Positions 36,439-46,177 of a stretch of 64,000 nucleotides of DNA are shown one piece after another. Source of the DNA: Photobacterium aquimaris (lineage in GTDB: Bacteria > Pseudomonadota > Gammaproteobacteria > Enterobacterales > Vibrionaceae); contig NZ_MSCC01000001.1 of the NCBI RefSeq assembly GCF_002954455.1, forward strand, positions 1,963,332 to 2,027,331, written 5' to 3'. The stretch's first letter is position 1, and each line of letters starts with the position of its first letter. Position numbers and translations under genes: made by a program. The notes below the pieces were generated by a model. It had not been told where the DNA came from. It did not search any database and worked only from the letters and a program-made list of their open reading frames with translations.

Positions 36439-38660
36439 TGAACTCTGTCACCTCGGCTGCAACTCGCCGTCACCACTATCAACGTCCGTTATTTGCTCTA
36501 TCGACATTAGCAATAGCGTTATTACCTTTATGTCAGGCGCAAGCTGATAGCTTTAGCTACCCTGAAATGCGTTATTCCAACACTGATTTCGGCGGTGTTG
36601 GTTTAATGCAAATGCCGACAGCACGTATGCATCAAGAAGGTGAATTTACTTTTGGTACTACCATTAGTAGTGATTACCACCATTACTGGGCATCATTACA
36701 GCTATTACCATGGCTAGAAACGACTATTCGTTACACTCAAATACCTGACCTCTATTACAGTCATAATCCCGATTTTAGTGGTGAGACTCTAATGACCGAT
36801 AAAGGTATCGATGCCAAAGTGCGTTTATGGCAAGAATCTTATTGGTTACCTGAAGTCGCTATCGGTATTCGTGATCTCGGTGGTACTGGTTTATTTGATG
36901 GCGAATTCATTGCTGCCAATAAACGCGTCGGGCCATTAGATTTCACCCTTGGTTTAGGTTGGGGCTATATCGGCCAACGCGGCAACATCACTAACCCATT
37001 TTGTAAAGTCAGTGATACCTTTTGCGATCGTAATAATGGTTTCAAAAATAATGGCGGTAGTTTTGATACTCAACGTTGGTTTAAAGGCAATGCTGCCCTT
37101 TTTGGTGGTGTCGAATACCAAACACCATGGCAGCCTTTACAGCTAAAACTTGAATATGACGGCAACGATTATACCGATGATTTTCGTGCTAATCGTGGCC
37201 ATGATATGACGCCTAAATCACCATTTAATATTGGAGCGGTTTATCAATTAAGTGATTGGGCTACGGCAAATATCAGTTATGAGCGTGGCACTACCGTTAG
37301 CTTTGGTTTAAGTGTTAATACTAACTTTAATCAACTTAAAGCCAGTTGGTTAGATGAGCCAATGCCGACGATAGCAACAACGCCGACAACAAATAATTTA
37401 ACTACCGAGCAATGGCAACAGTTAGCTCAAGATGTTGAAAAGATTGCTGGTTATAAAAATCCAACTATTTACCAACATGGCGACAATAGCATTACTGTGG
37501 TTGCCGAGCAGGTTAAATATCGCGATCGTGATCAAGCCCAATTACGCGCTGGGATTTTATTAAATAACCAAGCGCCTGCAGTTGAACAATTCAATATTAT
37601 TGAAACAGTGGCTAACCAGCCGATCACAGAAACTATTCTCAATCGTCAGCAACTACTGCAAGTCGCTAACAATGATTATATCGGCAGTCATATTGATGAC
37701 AGTCGTACCACGGTTGCACCGAGTACTATTCAAGGTCAGCAAATGGTTGATCTTAATCAGAACTGGAATGTGGGTGTGGCACCGACTCTGCAGCAATCAT
37801 TAGGCGGTTCTGAAGGCTTCTACATGTTTAATGTCGGGGTTACAGCCAGTGCTGACTATTGGTTTAATAACCACTTCACCGTTGGTGGCTCGGTGTATTT
37901 AAACCTCTACGATACCTACGATAAATTTAAATACGATGTTCCGCCTGATGGTACTCACAATAAACGCGTGCGTACTTTAGTGCGTCAGTACATTACTGAT
38001 AACACACTGCGTATGAATAACTTACAGCTAACGTGGCTAGATCAACTATCAAGTGATTGGTATGCCCAAACGTATGCGGGTTATTTAGAAGTGATGTTTG
38101 GTGGCGTTGGTGGCGAGGTGCTTTACCGCCCTGTTGGTAGTAATTGGGCATTAGGGCTTGATGTCAATTATGTTAAGCAGCGTGATCCGCATTCAGCATT
38201 TGGGTTCTTTAAAGATCAAAACCAATACGATGATCATTTAGGCCGTCCATATGAAGTTCAAACTGGTACTACAACCGGTAATTTAACCGCCTATTACCAA
38301 CCGCAATGGCAATGGTTACCTAATACGCTCTTAAAAGTCAGTGCTGGACGTTATTTAGCCGAAGATACTGGCTTCACTATCGACTTCTCAAAACAATTTG
38401 ATAGCGGCATCATCGCTGGTGCTTTTATTACTCAAACCAGCATGTCAGCAGAAGAATATGGTGAAGGCAGCTTTAACAAAGGTTTTTATGTCTCAATTCC
38501 ATTTGACATTCTAACCGTTAAACCAAGCACTAGCCGCGCTCATATCTCATGGTTACCAATGAATCGTGATGGTGGTCAAATGCTAGGCCGTCAGTATCAC
38601 CTTTATGACTTAACCGATGGACGCCAACCATGGAGCGGACGAAAAGCGTTTAATAATTAA
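36438..38660 (+). CDS. gfcD: GfcD/YmcA-like outer-membrane protein (YjbH family)
   Basis: The 740-aa protein has a signal peptide (LSTLAIALLPLCQAQA). The YjbH opening follows: PEMRYSNTDFGGVGLMQMPTARM. Many alternating aromatic beta-strands follow, consistent with an outer-membrane beta-barrel built in two parts. The end (RQYHLYDLTDGRQPWSGRKAFNN) is typical of the family. It is the last gfc gene and is followed by a terminator. It probably helps secrete or anchor the capsule. Confidence 0.87.
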   Translation: MNSVTSAATRRHHYQRPLFALSTLAIALLPLCQAQADSFSYPEMRYSNTDFGGVGLMQMPTARMHQEGEFTFGTTISSDYHHYWASLQLLPWLETTIRYTQIPDLYYSHNPDFSGETLMTDKGIDAKVRLWQESYWLPEVAIGIRDLGGTGLFDGEFIAANKRVGPLDFTLGLGWGYIGQRGNITNPFCKVSDTFCDRNNGFKNNGGSFDTQRWFKGNAALFGGVEYQTPWQPLQLKLEYDGNDYTDDFRANRGHDMTPKSPFNIGAVYQLSDWATANISYERGTTVSFGLSVNTNFNQLKASWLDEPMPTIATTPTTNNLTTEQWQQLAQDVEKIAGYKNPTIYQHGDNSITVVAEQVKYRDRDQAQLRAGILLNNQAPAVEQFNIIETVANQPITETILNRQQLLQVANNDYIGSHIDDSRTTVAPSTIQGQQMVDLNQNWNVGVAPTLQQSLGGSEGFYMFNVGVTASADYWFNNHFTVGGSVYLNLYDTYDKFKYDVPPDGTHNKRVRTLVRQYITDNTLRMNNLQLTWLDQLSSDWYAQTYAGYLEVMFGGVGGEVLYRPVGSNWALGLDVNYVKQRDPHSAFGFFKDQNQYDDHLGRPYEVQTGTTTGNLTAYYQPQWQWLPNTLLKVSAGRYLAEDTGFTIDFSKQFDSGIIAGAFITQTSMSAEEYGEGSFNKGFYVSIPFDILTVKPSTSRAHISWLPMNRDGGQMLGRQYHLYDLTDGRQPWSGRKAFNN

Positions 38661-38672
38661 ATTGAGTCAATA

Positions 38673-38704
38673 AATCGATAACTCATTTGTGGGTTATCGA
38701 TTTT
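38673..38704 (+). terminator. terminator of the gfc operon
   Basis: A perfect ten-base stem AATCGATAAC/GTTATCGATT, ten-base loop, followed by four T residues, lies 13 bases after the gfcD stop. Confidence 0.8.
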
Positions 38705-39014
38705 CGTCACTATTCGACTCATTTTTATAAATACGCACTTTTTACGATTGCGTTAATAGCAAATAACACTAACAAAAGAATACCCAAAAGGTATAAATAA
38801 TTCCATATTAACAGTTTGTTACACTCTAAACACCAAAATAAATGAAACACCGTGTAATTGCTATGTCATTCAAAAAAAATGCATTATTATATATGAAAAA
38901 TATATCCCAATTACATTTGTTATTGTAGGGTATATACAAGCACTTTCATATAATAGTGCGAAAATTACCGGCTTAAGTCGGATCTATTACAATTAGGAAA
39001 ATACGGCAAATATT
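38705..39014. other. upstream region of the OmpA-like porin gene
   Basis: About 310 bases without a gene. The long AT-rich leader before a highly biased porin gene should contain its promoter and untranslated leader. No specific operator was recognised. Confidence 0.4.
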
Positions 39015-39986
39015 ATGAAAAAAACTTTTCTAGTACTACCTCTTGCTCTTCTTGTATCTGGCGCGGTAAATGCTGCAACAGATAACCCGTTTTATGCTGG
39101 TGCTCGTTTAGGTAATAGCTTCTACGACATTAAACAAGAAACAAACAAAATTGATGTTGATAACAAAAACCTTTCTGGTGGTGTTTTCGCTGGTTACCAA
39201 ATCACTCCATGGTTTGCAGCTGAAGTTGGTTACACTAACCTAGGTAGCGCAAGCGTTACTAATGGCCAAGGTAAATTTACTGCTCAAGGTGCTGACCTTG
39301 TAGGTAAGTACTCTTACGCTATCAACGATAAAATTGATGTGTTTGGTAAGCTAGGTGCTTTCTACTACGATTGGAACGCTAAAAACGGCGCAACTCACGA
39401 TGACAACGGTTGGGCTGCAACTGCTGGCGTTGGTGCTGAGTACTACATCAACAACAACGTTTCTACACGTGTTGAGTACCAATACTACAAAGATGTTGGC
39501 GGTGCTGACATTCAATTCGCTGGCGTTTCTCTAGCATACCACTGGGGCGCTCCAGCTGCTGTTATTGCTCCAGCAGTTGTTTATGTTGATCAAGTATCTG
39601 TAGCTACTATCGAAGAGCTTAAGCTAACTGTACCTTTCGCGTTTGATAGCACTAAAATCACTGCTGGCGATGCTGCACACCTAGTGCCTTTCGAAGAGCG
39701 TCTAAACCAATACCCTGAAGCTACAATCACTGTTATTGGTCACACTGACAGCACTGGTCCTGAAGCTTACAACCAAAAACTTTCTCAAGAGCGTGCAGAA
39801 GCTGTTGCTAAAGAACTACGTGCACACCTAAATGTTGGTGAAGATCGCGTTCTTAGCGAAGGTCGTGGTGAGCTAGATCCAGTTGCTTCTAACGATACTG
39901 CTGAAGGCCGTGCTGAAAACCGTCGTGTTGACATCATCGTTCCTGAGCTAAACATCGAGACAGTTACTAAAGTTGTTGCTCAGTAA
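39015..39986 (+). CDS. OmpA-family outer-membrane protein
   Basis: The 323-aa protein has a signal peptide (FLVLPLALLVSGAVNA). An eight-strand beta-barrel domain follows (FYAGARLGNSFYD to about residue 178), then a short Ala/Val/Pro linker and the C-terminal OmpA peptidoglycan-binding domain. Its signature covers IGHTDSTGPEAYNQKLSQERAEAV, with the diaminopimelate-binding Asp and Arg in NRRVDIIV. The codon use (GCT, GGT, CGT) suggests strong expression. It has its own terminator and is not part of the capsule operons. It is likely the main OmpA of the organism. Confidence 0.93.
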   Translation: MKKTFLVLPLALLVSGAVNAATDNPFYAGARLGNSFYDIKQETNKIDVDNKNLSGGVFAGYQITPWFAAEVGYTNLGSASVTNGQGKFTAQGADLVGKYSYAINDKIDVFGKLGAFYYDWNAKNGATHDDNGWAATAGVGAEYYINNNVSTRVEYQYYKDVGGADIQFAGVSLAYHWGAPAAVIAPAVVYVDQVSVATIEELKLTVPFAFDSTKITAGDAAHLVPFEERLNQYPEATITVIGHTDSTGPEAYNQKLSQERAEAVAKELRAHLNVGEDRVLSEGRGELDPVASNDTAEGRAENRRVDIIVPELNIETVTKVVAQ

Positions 39987-40045
39987 TTATTACTGATACA
40001 GTAGCTTAGTACGGCGTATTTATTAGGTAACTAGTAAGCGCTAAT

Positions 40046-40083
40046 AATCCGCCATAACTTCACGGTTATGGCGGATTTTTTTG
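40046..40083 (+). terminator. strong terminator of the OmpA-like gene
   Basis: A perfect 13-base stem AATCCGCCATAAC/GTTATGGCGGATT with a six-base loop is followed by a T7 run. Confidence 0.92.
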
Positions 40084-40216
40084 TTTAGGGGAGATAAAGA
40101 ATAAGTGACGATAATTAAAAAGGGGCGAGGAAAAATAACGAGTGGAAAGCAGGAAAAGTAAATCATAATGGCAGGAATAAGGAAAATACAGTGCGGAAAG
40201 AGCTAGAATCAAAAGC

Positions 40217-40255
40217 AAAAAAAAGCCCAACTCATAATATGAATTGGGCTTTTTT
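40217..40255 (-). terminator. terminator of the second polysaccharide operon
   Basis: The stem AGCCCAA/TTGGGCT is flanked by A-runs on one side and T-runs on the other, so it can act in both directions. It lies 16 bases after the last gene of the minus-strand operon. Confidence 0.85.
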
Positions 40256-40270
40256 ATTAACATACTTCAA

Positions 40271-41497
40271 TTATTTAGCACCAAAACCAGTGAGCATAGT
40301 GCGGATCGTTTTAAATACGATATTAATATCTAGCCAAAAAGATAGATTCTTAATGTAATATAAATCATGCGCTAACTTCTCTGATGTCGATTCAGTATCA
40401 TCAGCATAACCTTGAACAACTTGTGCCCAACCAGTAATACCAGGTTTAACCATATGTCGATAGCCATAAAATGGAATCTGTTGTTCAAACTGTTTTACAA
40501 AACTATCTTGCTCTGGACGAGGGCCAATTAATGCCATATCGCCTTTTAATACATTAAAGAATTGCGGTAATTCATCAATTCTAAATTTACGAATAAACTT
40601 ACCCACTTTGGTTACACGTGCTTGCTCTGCCGTGGCAAACTTATCTTCAGCACCTGCTTCTTTGATGGTCATACTACGAAACTTATAAATACGGAATAAC
40701 TTACCACCTTGCCCTACCCGCTCTTGTATAAACATCGCAGGACCCGGATTTTCAAGTTTAATAAAAATAGCTGTGATCGCCATTATTGGTAATGTAATCA
40801 GAAAAGTCGTAATAATAATCAGTGATTCCCAAATACGCTTAAACGTCATATAAAGTGGATTTGGCTGCAAAGAACCAATGGCATTTTCCATTAAGTGCTT
40901 AGTTTGTACTTTACCTTCAAGCATCTCACGAATACTTTCAGCATGGAAAACAGCAATATTATTCAAGCTACAATCGGCGATAAACTTTTCAGCTTCTGGC
41001 GAAAGGTTACGATGTAAATCAACAACTAAACCACCTTTAATATTTGCAATATCATAAGGTGCTTTTAGCTCAATCACGCGCACTCTGCCCTTTTGATTTA
41101 ACGAACTAATATCAAAATTAGGAATAGCAAATAAGATTAAACGTTGGCTTTCTTGCCTAAGTAAAGACGTAATATATAACCAAAGAAAACTTAAGACCCA
41201 GCCATAGAAAACAATGCTCCGAGAATAATCAATACGAGTCATAAACATAATGGTTATAGCAAAACAATAAACACTAAGTAAAACAGGTAAAATATAATAT
41301 TTTCGCTCTACTAATAAATAACTAGTAATCCGGGGTAAAATCATTGCACTCGCTAAATAGCAAATCCCCACCATCCACATTGAGTTTGCAACTGTCTCAC
41401 GCCCATTAATTGGCGTGATAAACAGTTGTAATAATAGTAAAACAAAAATAACTCCTATCGTATGACATAGATAAGAATTTGAGAGCAATTTTTTCAT
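40271..41497 (-). CDS. initiating polyprenyl glycosylphosphotransferase (WbaP/WcaJ type)
   Basis: The 408-aa membrane protein has four or five N-terminal spans. A CoA-binding-like middle domain follows, then another span and the C-terminal bacterial sugar transferase domain. Motifs are RIYKFRSMTIKEAG, RKFRIDELPQFFNVLKGDM and LIGPRPEQDSF. It transfers a hexose-1-phosphate, often glucose or galactose, to undecaprenyl phosphate. It is last in the second polysaccharide operon and most likely starts its repeat unit. It is the third initiating transferase in the window, next to WecA and the PglC-like enzyme. Confidence 0.9.
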   Translation of the reverse strand: MKKLLSNSYLCHTIGVIFVLLLLQLFITPINGRETVANSMWMVGICYLASAMILPRITSYLLVERKYYILPVLLSVYCFAITIMFMTRIDYSRSIVFYGWVLSFLWLYITSLLRQESQRLILFAIPNFDISSLNQKGRVRVIELKAPYDIANIKGGLVVDLHRNLSPEAEKFIADCSLNNIAVFHAESIREMLEGKVQTKHLMENAIGSLQPNPLYMTFKRIWESLIIITTFLITLPIMAITAIFIKLENPGPAMFIQERVGQGGKLFRIYKFRSMTIKEAGAEDKFATAEQARVTKVGKFIRKFRIDELPQFFNVLKGDMALIGPRPEQDSFVKQFEQQIPFYGYRHMVKPGITGWAQVVQGYADDTESTSEKLAHDLYYIKNLSFWLDINIVFKTIRTMLTGFGAK

Positions 41498-41549
41498 AAT
41501 TAAATTTTATATCATCCTAAATTGGCGTTAATTACTTACATAACTTATG

Positions 41550-42305
41550 TTATTTTGACTTTTTAAACCCTAAGTATGTATAACAGCAAAAATAAAAAAT
41601 GCTTTGTTTGAAAGTTAATTTTTCAACGTCTCTGTATAATCGCCACTGGTATTTAGCTGCACTCTTTTTATTTGATGAAACGCTATTAGGCTGTATAGCT
41701 AAATAGTCAGCTAGAACATCATCCAAACCCCAAGCATAATCAACTTTTTTCAAAATTCTAAGCCATAAACCTAAATCCTGCCGCTTTGATATATTAGGCA
41801 TATATACTTTCCCTATTTTACTCGAATCATATATAGCAGTTAAGCAACCGATACGATTACTTTTCAACATATCACGGTATGATACTTTCAATTTAGGGTG
41901 ATATTGACCTAACATATTTCCTATTGAATCAATTCTATTATACGAGGTATAAGATAATGCAATGTCTTTTTCTTTCATGAACGATATTTGTTTAATTAGT
42001 TTTTCAGAATGCCACTGATCATCACTATCTAAAAAAGCAATATATCGTCCTTGAGAGTTTTCAATCGCGATGTTTCTTACAATCGCTGGACCTGCATTCC
42101 ATGTTTGCTTAATAAGCTTTATACGAGGCTCTAGATCTATATATGATTCAATAATCTGGCAAGTATTATCTGTTGAGTTATCATCAACAATTATCATCTC
42201 CCAATCAGTTAAAGATTGGTTTATTACTGACTGTATCGTTTTTTCAATTGTTAATGATGAATTATATGAAGGTGTAATAACAGAGACTAATGGCTTTGAA
42301 TGCAT
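41550..42305 (-). CDS. family 2 glycosyltransferase
   Basis: The 251-aa GT-A protein starts VSVITPSYNSSLTIEKTI with the nucleotide-site WEMIIVDDNSTDNT. It has NAGPAIVRNIAIENSQGRYIAFLDSDD (metal-binding) and the catalytic-base region KRQDLGLWLRILKK, as in WfgS/WcaA-like transferases. It is part of the second polysaccharide operon. The gap to the next gene is 52 bases. Confidence 0.88.
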   Translation of the reverse strand: MHSKPLVSVITPSYNSSLTIEKTIQSVINQSLTDWEMIIVDDNSTDNTCQIIESYIDLEPRIKLIKQTWNAGPAIVRNIAIENSQGRYIAFLDSDDQWHSEKLIKQISFMKEKDIALSYTSYNRIDSIGNMLGQYHPKLKVSYRDMLKSNRIGCLTAIYDSSKIGKVYMPNISKRQDLGLWLRILKKVDYAWGLDDVLADYLAIQPNSVSSNKKSAAKYQWRLYRDVEKLTFKQSIFYFCCYTYLGFKKSK

Positions 42306-42333
42306 TTTAATTCTCGAGTAAAGTTAACAATAT

Positions 42334-43107
42334 TCAATTGGTATAATAAAGAGATTTGATTACGTTTTTCATTGCATTATTTTCACGGATAATTTTTATC
42401 TTCTTTATACAAAATATAACATATAATAAATAACCTCTAATAAAACCATTAGCAACTTTAAACATTTCCAACTTTGTTTTTAGCTTGAGTGGCGTTGAAT
42501 AAAAATCTTTTCCTGATGATATAAGAGGATGATAAGTACACACTTTCCGTGTCTTTATGATTTCTTTTCCCTTACTCAATAAATCACATGCAAAAATATA
42601 TTCCTCACCAGAAACATATTTAGCACCTAACCCAAAACTTTCATTAAACCTAACACCACTAAGCAGGTCTATTTTAATTATCATATCAATTGAAGAGATA
42701 GATGCTGCTGATATTTTATTAATTTTTTGTTCTTTATTCCCTTGAAGATATTCAATTTCTTCATGCGAATGCGAAACAACTAACATCGCTACATTTGAAT
42801 ATTTATTAGTAATATTTTCAATGTAACTAAAAGATGAATCATGAATTTCAACGTCATCATCCATAATCCATAAATATTTGGCTGTTGTATTTTCAATAGC
42901 TAAATTTCGGCTTTTTGATAAGCCAATAGTATTTGATTTAATGTAACGAACATTTTTAGGTAATATTTCGATATAATCACTATAATCTATATCGTTTGTA
43001 ACTTGATGTATAATAAGGTAATTAAAATCATCACGAAACTTAGGATTATAAATGCCATCATTTAACGTCGATATAGCGACTTCAATATTTAGTGTTGAGT
43101 CTAACAT
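42334..43107 (-). CDS. GT-A-type glycosyltransferase
   Basis: The 257-aa protein has a GT-A-like core with SKSRNLAIENTTAKYLWIMDDDVE, whose DDD is the metal-binding site. A later SFGLGAKYVSGEEYIF resembles the galactosyl/N-acetylgalactosaminyl-transferase C-terminal motif. The ATG at 43107 overlaps the previous stop by one base (TAATG) and follows GGGAGG; an ATG 18 bases upstream would sit in the preceding gene. Donor sugar unknown. Confidence 0.82.
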   Translation of the reverse strand: MLDSTLNIEVAISTLNDGIYNPKFRDDFNYLIIHQVTNDIDYSDYIEILPKNVRYIKSNTIGLSKSRNLAIENTTAKYLWIMDDDVEIHDSSFSYIENITNKYSNVAMLVVSHSHEEIEYLQGNKEQKINKISAASISSIDMIIKIDLLSGVRFNESFGLGAKYVSGEEYIFACDLLSKGKEIIKTRKVCTYHPLISSGKDFYSTPLKLKTKLEMFKVANGFIRGYLLYVIFCIKKIKIIRENNAMKNVIKSLYYTN

Positions 43108-44051
43108 TATAATGCCTCCCAGCACTTAACATACTTATCTGAAACTTGTTCCCAAGTAAATAATTTATTATCAATGTCTTTTCTTTTACTTGCATTATAT
43201 TGCAATATAATTGCTTCTTCTAATTCTTTTTTATTATCAACAACTATATAACTATTAGATAATGTGATAAATTCATTAATGCCGACTAGATTAGAGGTAA
43301 TAACATAACATTGATAATTTATAGCATCTGCAACAGCTAAAGAAAAAGATTCAAATTCACTATATTGAATAAATATTTTTGATTTTGATAATGATTCAAA
43401 TACTATCTCTTTATCACTAAAACCAAAGTCTTTAATAAAAGAAAAGCTATTTATTTTACTTGAGTCAATTCCATGCTCACCAAAAAGATTAACTTTAATA
43501 TTTAATTCATGTTTGTCATTTATCTTTTTGATTACTTCACAAACTTCCAAATGTCTTTTTTCTTTACGTCCACCACCTATAAGTGTAATTAAATTTTCTT
43601 GTTTTAATATGGATGATTTGGCTATAAAGTTAACACCATTAGGTATTACAATTGCTTTGTTATTTATTTTTGCTTTTTCTGCCAATAAATTTGATACTGG
43701 CATAATCTTGTTTGCACATCTCTGTTGTATTAATTCAAAAAATCTTCGATGTGGTGCTATTTTTCTAAATTGTGACTCCATAATAAGACTACCATGCATA
43801 GTCATTGATGCTTTTTTTCCACATAATCGTGAAAACAGCATTAGCATCATCCCAAGAAATGATACACCAGAAACATGAACAACATCTATATTATGAATTT
43901 TCCTCATAACAGAAAAACTTATTTTTGTCGTTGATTGAAGAAACTCTACTTGATTGCTATGATTTGATTTTTCAATACTATCTCTAACATTAATATCGAC
44001 AGTACTAGGCCCATTACCTTTAATAAAATCACCGATATAAAGCACTTTCAT
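43107..44051 (-). CDS. family 4 glycosyltransferase (GT-B fold)
   Basis: The 314-aa protein starts MKVLYIGDFIKGNGPSTVD and has the GT4 acceptor-side VVHVSGVSFLGMMLM. The MSMTMHGSL-like segment and VIPNGVNF link follow. The C-terminal donor site is FIQYSEFESFSLAVADAINY, an E-x7-like signature. It is compact but complete for a GT4 enzyme. It is tightly packed with its neighbours, overlapping by one base on each side. Confidence 0.85.
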   Translation of the reverse strand: MKVLYIGDFIKGNGPSTVDINVRDSIEKSNHSNQVEFLQSTTKISFSVMRKIHNIDVVHVSGVSFLGMMLMLFSRLCGKKASMTMHGSLIMESQFRKIAPHRRFFELIQQRCANKIMPVSNLLAEKAKINNKAIVIPNGVNFIAKSSILKQENLITLIGGGRKEKRHLEVCEVIKKINDKHELNIKVNLFGEHGIDSSKINSFSFIKDFGFSDKEIVFESLSKSKIFIQYSEFESFSLAVADAINYQCYVITSNLVGINEFITLSNSYIVVDNKKELEEAIILQYNASKRKDIDNKLFTWEQVSDKYVKCWEAL

Positions 44052-44890
44052 TAGTTCTTTAGCCTCCGCTTAATTAATACATATGCAGTTGCTAAGATTA
44101 GTTTTATTGCTTTATTTAACGGATATTTTTTAAAAACCTTATCTATATTTTTAATGGTGAAAATTGCAGAAAAATGGAAGGCTGTTTGTTTTAAAACATT
44201 TAATTTGAAGTTTGATAAATTCAAATTTGTTTTTAATAAACTAAAGACACCTTTAGGATTGTTTTTTAATAAAATTTTATAATTATCAGTCAACCCTCCC
44301 TGAACATACTCACCTGTTATGATAGATTTATTAAAACAGTGAATATCATATTCATCAATTACCTTATTCCATACTACAGATTCAGTAACAAATTTTTCAT
44401 CATTATAAATAGGAAATTTATTTTCCTTAAATATATCTGTTCTTATCACAATCAATCTATCCCCACCAAGTTTGATGAAATCATCTAAAGTATAGAGTTC
44501 TTTATCAAAAGGCGGACAAAGACTTTTATTATCAATAAACGCATTTATTTCATAATCACAATCATATAATAAAAATAATGAGTCTAATGCATTCTCAACC
44601 AAATGATCATCGCTATCAACAATAGTAATATATTTTCCATTAGAAACATCAATCCCCATATTAACAGCTGTATGCTTACCACCATTTTCTTTTCTAATAT
44701 ATTTAAATTTAAAATTTAACTTAGATTTAATATCTTCTATAACCTCATCTACATTATCTGTAGAACCATCATCAACAATAATCCATTCTATTTTTGATAG
44801 CCATTTTATATTTTGACTATTTATTGACTCGGCTAAAACATTTAAATAATGAGCGCGATTATAAAGTGGTGTTATTATTGAAATAAACAT
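44051..44890 (-). CDS. family 2 glycosyltransferase
   Basis: The 279-aa protein begins MFISIITPLYNRAHYLNVL and has IEWIIVDDGSTDN, RKENGGKHTAVNMGI and the metal-binding VDSDDHL, all standard for GT2 enzymes of the WcaE/EpsH kind. The central TLDDFIKLGGDRLIVIRTDIF region and the basic C-terminus complete it. It overlaps the wzx gene by 16 bases. Confidence 0.88.
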   Translation of the reverse strand: MFISIITPLYNRAHYLNVLAESINSQNIKWLSKIEWIIVDDGSTDNVDEVIEDIKSKLNFKFKYIRKENGGKHTAVNMGIDVSNGKYITIVDSDDHLVENALDSLFLLYDCDYEINAFIDNKSLCPPFDKELYTLDDFIKLGGDRLIVIRTDIFKENKFPIYNDEKFVTESVVWNKVIDEYDIHCFNKSIITGEYVQGGLTDNYKILLKNNPKGVFSLLKTNLNLSNFKLNVLKQTAFHFSAIFTIKNIDKVFKKYPLNKAIKLILATAYVLIKRRLKN

Positions 44891-46170
44891 TTAATACCTT
44901 TTAATTCTTTAACATATTGAATAGGATTAAACATTAAAATATAAGCTTTAGATTGCGTTATAAATAATATCCTAGATTCTTTGAATATAATTAGTGATAA
45001 ATAATTAGCAATTAAATATGCAATAAATGAAGAACCAACAGCACCGATAATACCAAATGTCGGTATTGTGTATAAATTTAGCCCAATATTAACTATAGCG
45101 GCTAAAATAGTTTTTACTATTTCAACCTTATAGAACTCATTTGCATACAGATATCTTGATGTGAAAGCACCAGAAAAAATAAACAATGAGCACCAGATAT
45201 GAAAAGATAATACTAAGCTAATATTACTATTATCACCATACAACGATGATGTTAAGTATGGTGAAATCAACATTGTAATCAATGATCCAACTATACAAAA
45301 TAAAGTAACAGTTGTAATTGCGACTTTAATAAATTGAATTTTTTTTTCATTGCTCAGTTTTATAATTTTAGGATAAAATGTATTAGCTAAAATACCTGCT
45401 AGAATAAATATAGATGTCGATAATCTTGTCGCAGCAGAAAACTCCCCTGTCGCAGCATTACCGATAAAGTATTTAATCATCAACACATCAGTTTGAGTAA
45501 ATAACATTACACTTAACGTCGATAAAATTAAGCTTATACCAACTTTTGAGTATTCCTTACATTTATCACTATTAATAGAAAATGTATATGGGGCCTTAAA
45601 CAAAAATTTATTTACGACCCATGACACTACAAACTGAATAACATAGTATATTGCATAAACAAACAATACATATTCTTTGGTTTTTATAACACTTAAATAA
45701 ATACTAACAACTGGTATAAAAATCAAGAAACTAATAACTATTGCAATAGTTCTGTACTTTGATTCAACTAATGCTGAATAATTCCAGTAAAAAGACTTAG
45801 ATAATATGATAAATAAATTAGCAACCAAAATTGATGCCATTGCGACTTTTATTACAAGGTCACTATGATCAAATATAATCAATGTTGTAATCAAAACAAA
45901 GATGAAACCTACAAGCTGGATCAGTATTCCAGAGTAAATATACTCACCAGTTTTATTTTTATTATTAACAATATCTTTTATTACAATAACATCAATTCCA
46001 AGAATGAATATTGATATAATAATCGTTATCATATTTAATGTATAAGACCATTGACCATAGTTACTAATGCCTAATGTTTGAACATAATATGATGCCATCC
46101 ATATTTGGAAAACAAGCATGGCCACTCGATCGAAAAGAATAACTCCAATATTTAATAAGTATTTTTTCAT
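44875..46170 (-). CDS. wzx: flippase Wzx of the second polysaccharide locus
   Basis: The 431-aa protein has about 12 hydrophobic spans and the N-terminal pattern of polysaccharide MOP-family flippases (YVQTLGISNYGQWSYTLN). A MIKYFIGNAATGEFSAATRLS segment marks the start of the second half. It moves undecaprenyl-diphosphate-linked repeats across the inner membrane. In contrast to the wzx gene at 24564-26068, this one is intact. Confidence 0.88.
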   Translation of the reverse strand: MKKYLLNIGVILFDRVAMLVFQIWMASYYVQTLGISNYGQWSYTLNMITIIISIFILGIDVIVIKDIVNNKNKTGEYIYSGILIQLVGFIFVLITTLIIFDHSDLVIKVAMASILVANLFIILSKSFYWNYSALVESKYRTIAIVISFLIFIPVVSIYLSVIKTKEYVLFVYAIYYVIQFVVSWVVNKFLFKAPYTFSINSDKCKEYSKVGISLILSTLSVMLFTQTDVLMIKYFIGNAATGEFSAATRLSTSIFILAGILANTFYPKIIKLSNEKKIQFIKVAITTVTLFCIVGSLITMLISPYLTSSLYGDNSNISLVLSFHIWCSLFIFSGAFTSRYLYANEFYKVEIVKTILAAIVNIGLNLYTIPTFGIIGAVGSSFIAYLIANYLSLIIFKESRILFITQSKAYILMFNPIQYVKELKGIKCLFQ

Positions 46171-46177
46171 TATCTAC

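Noticed and set aside
40066..40263. 65-aa frame on the minus strand
   Set aside because: It overlaps two terminators and is made of their T-rich arms; no family features.
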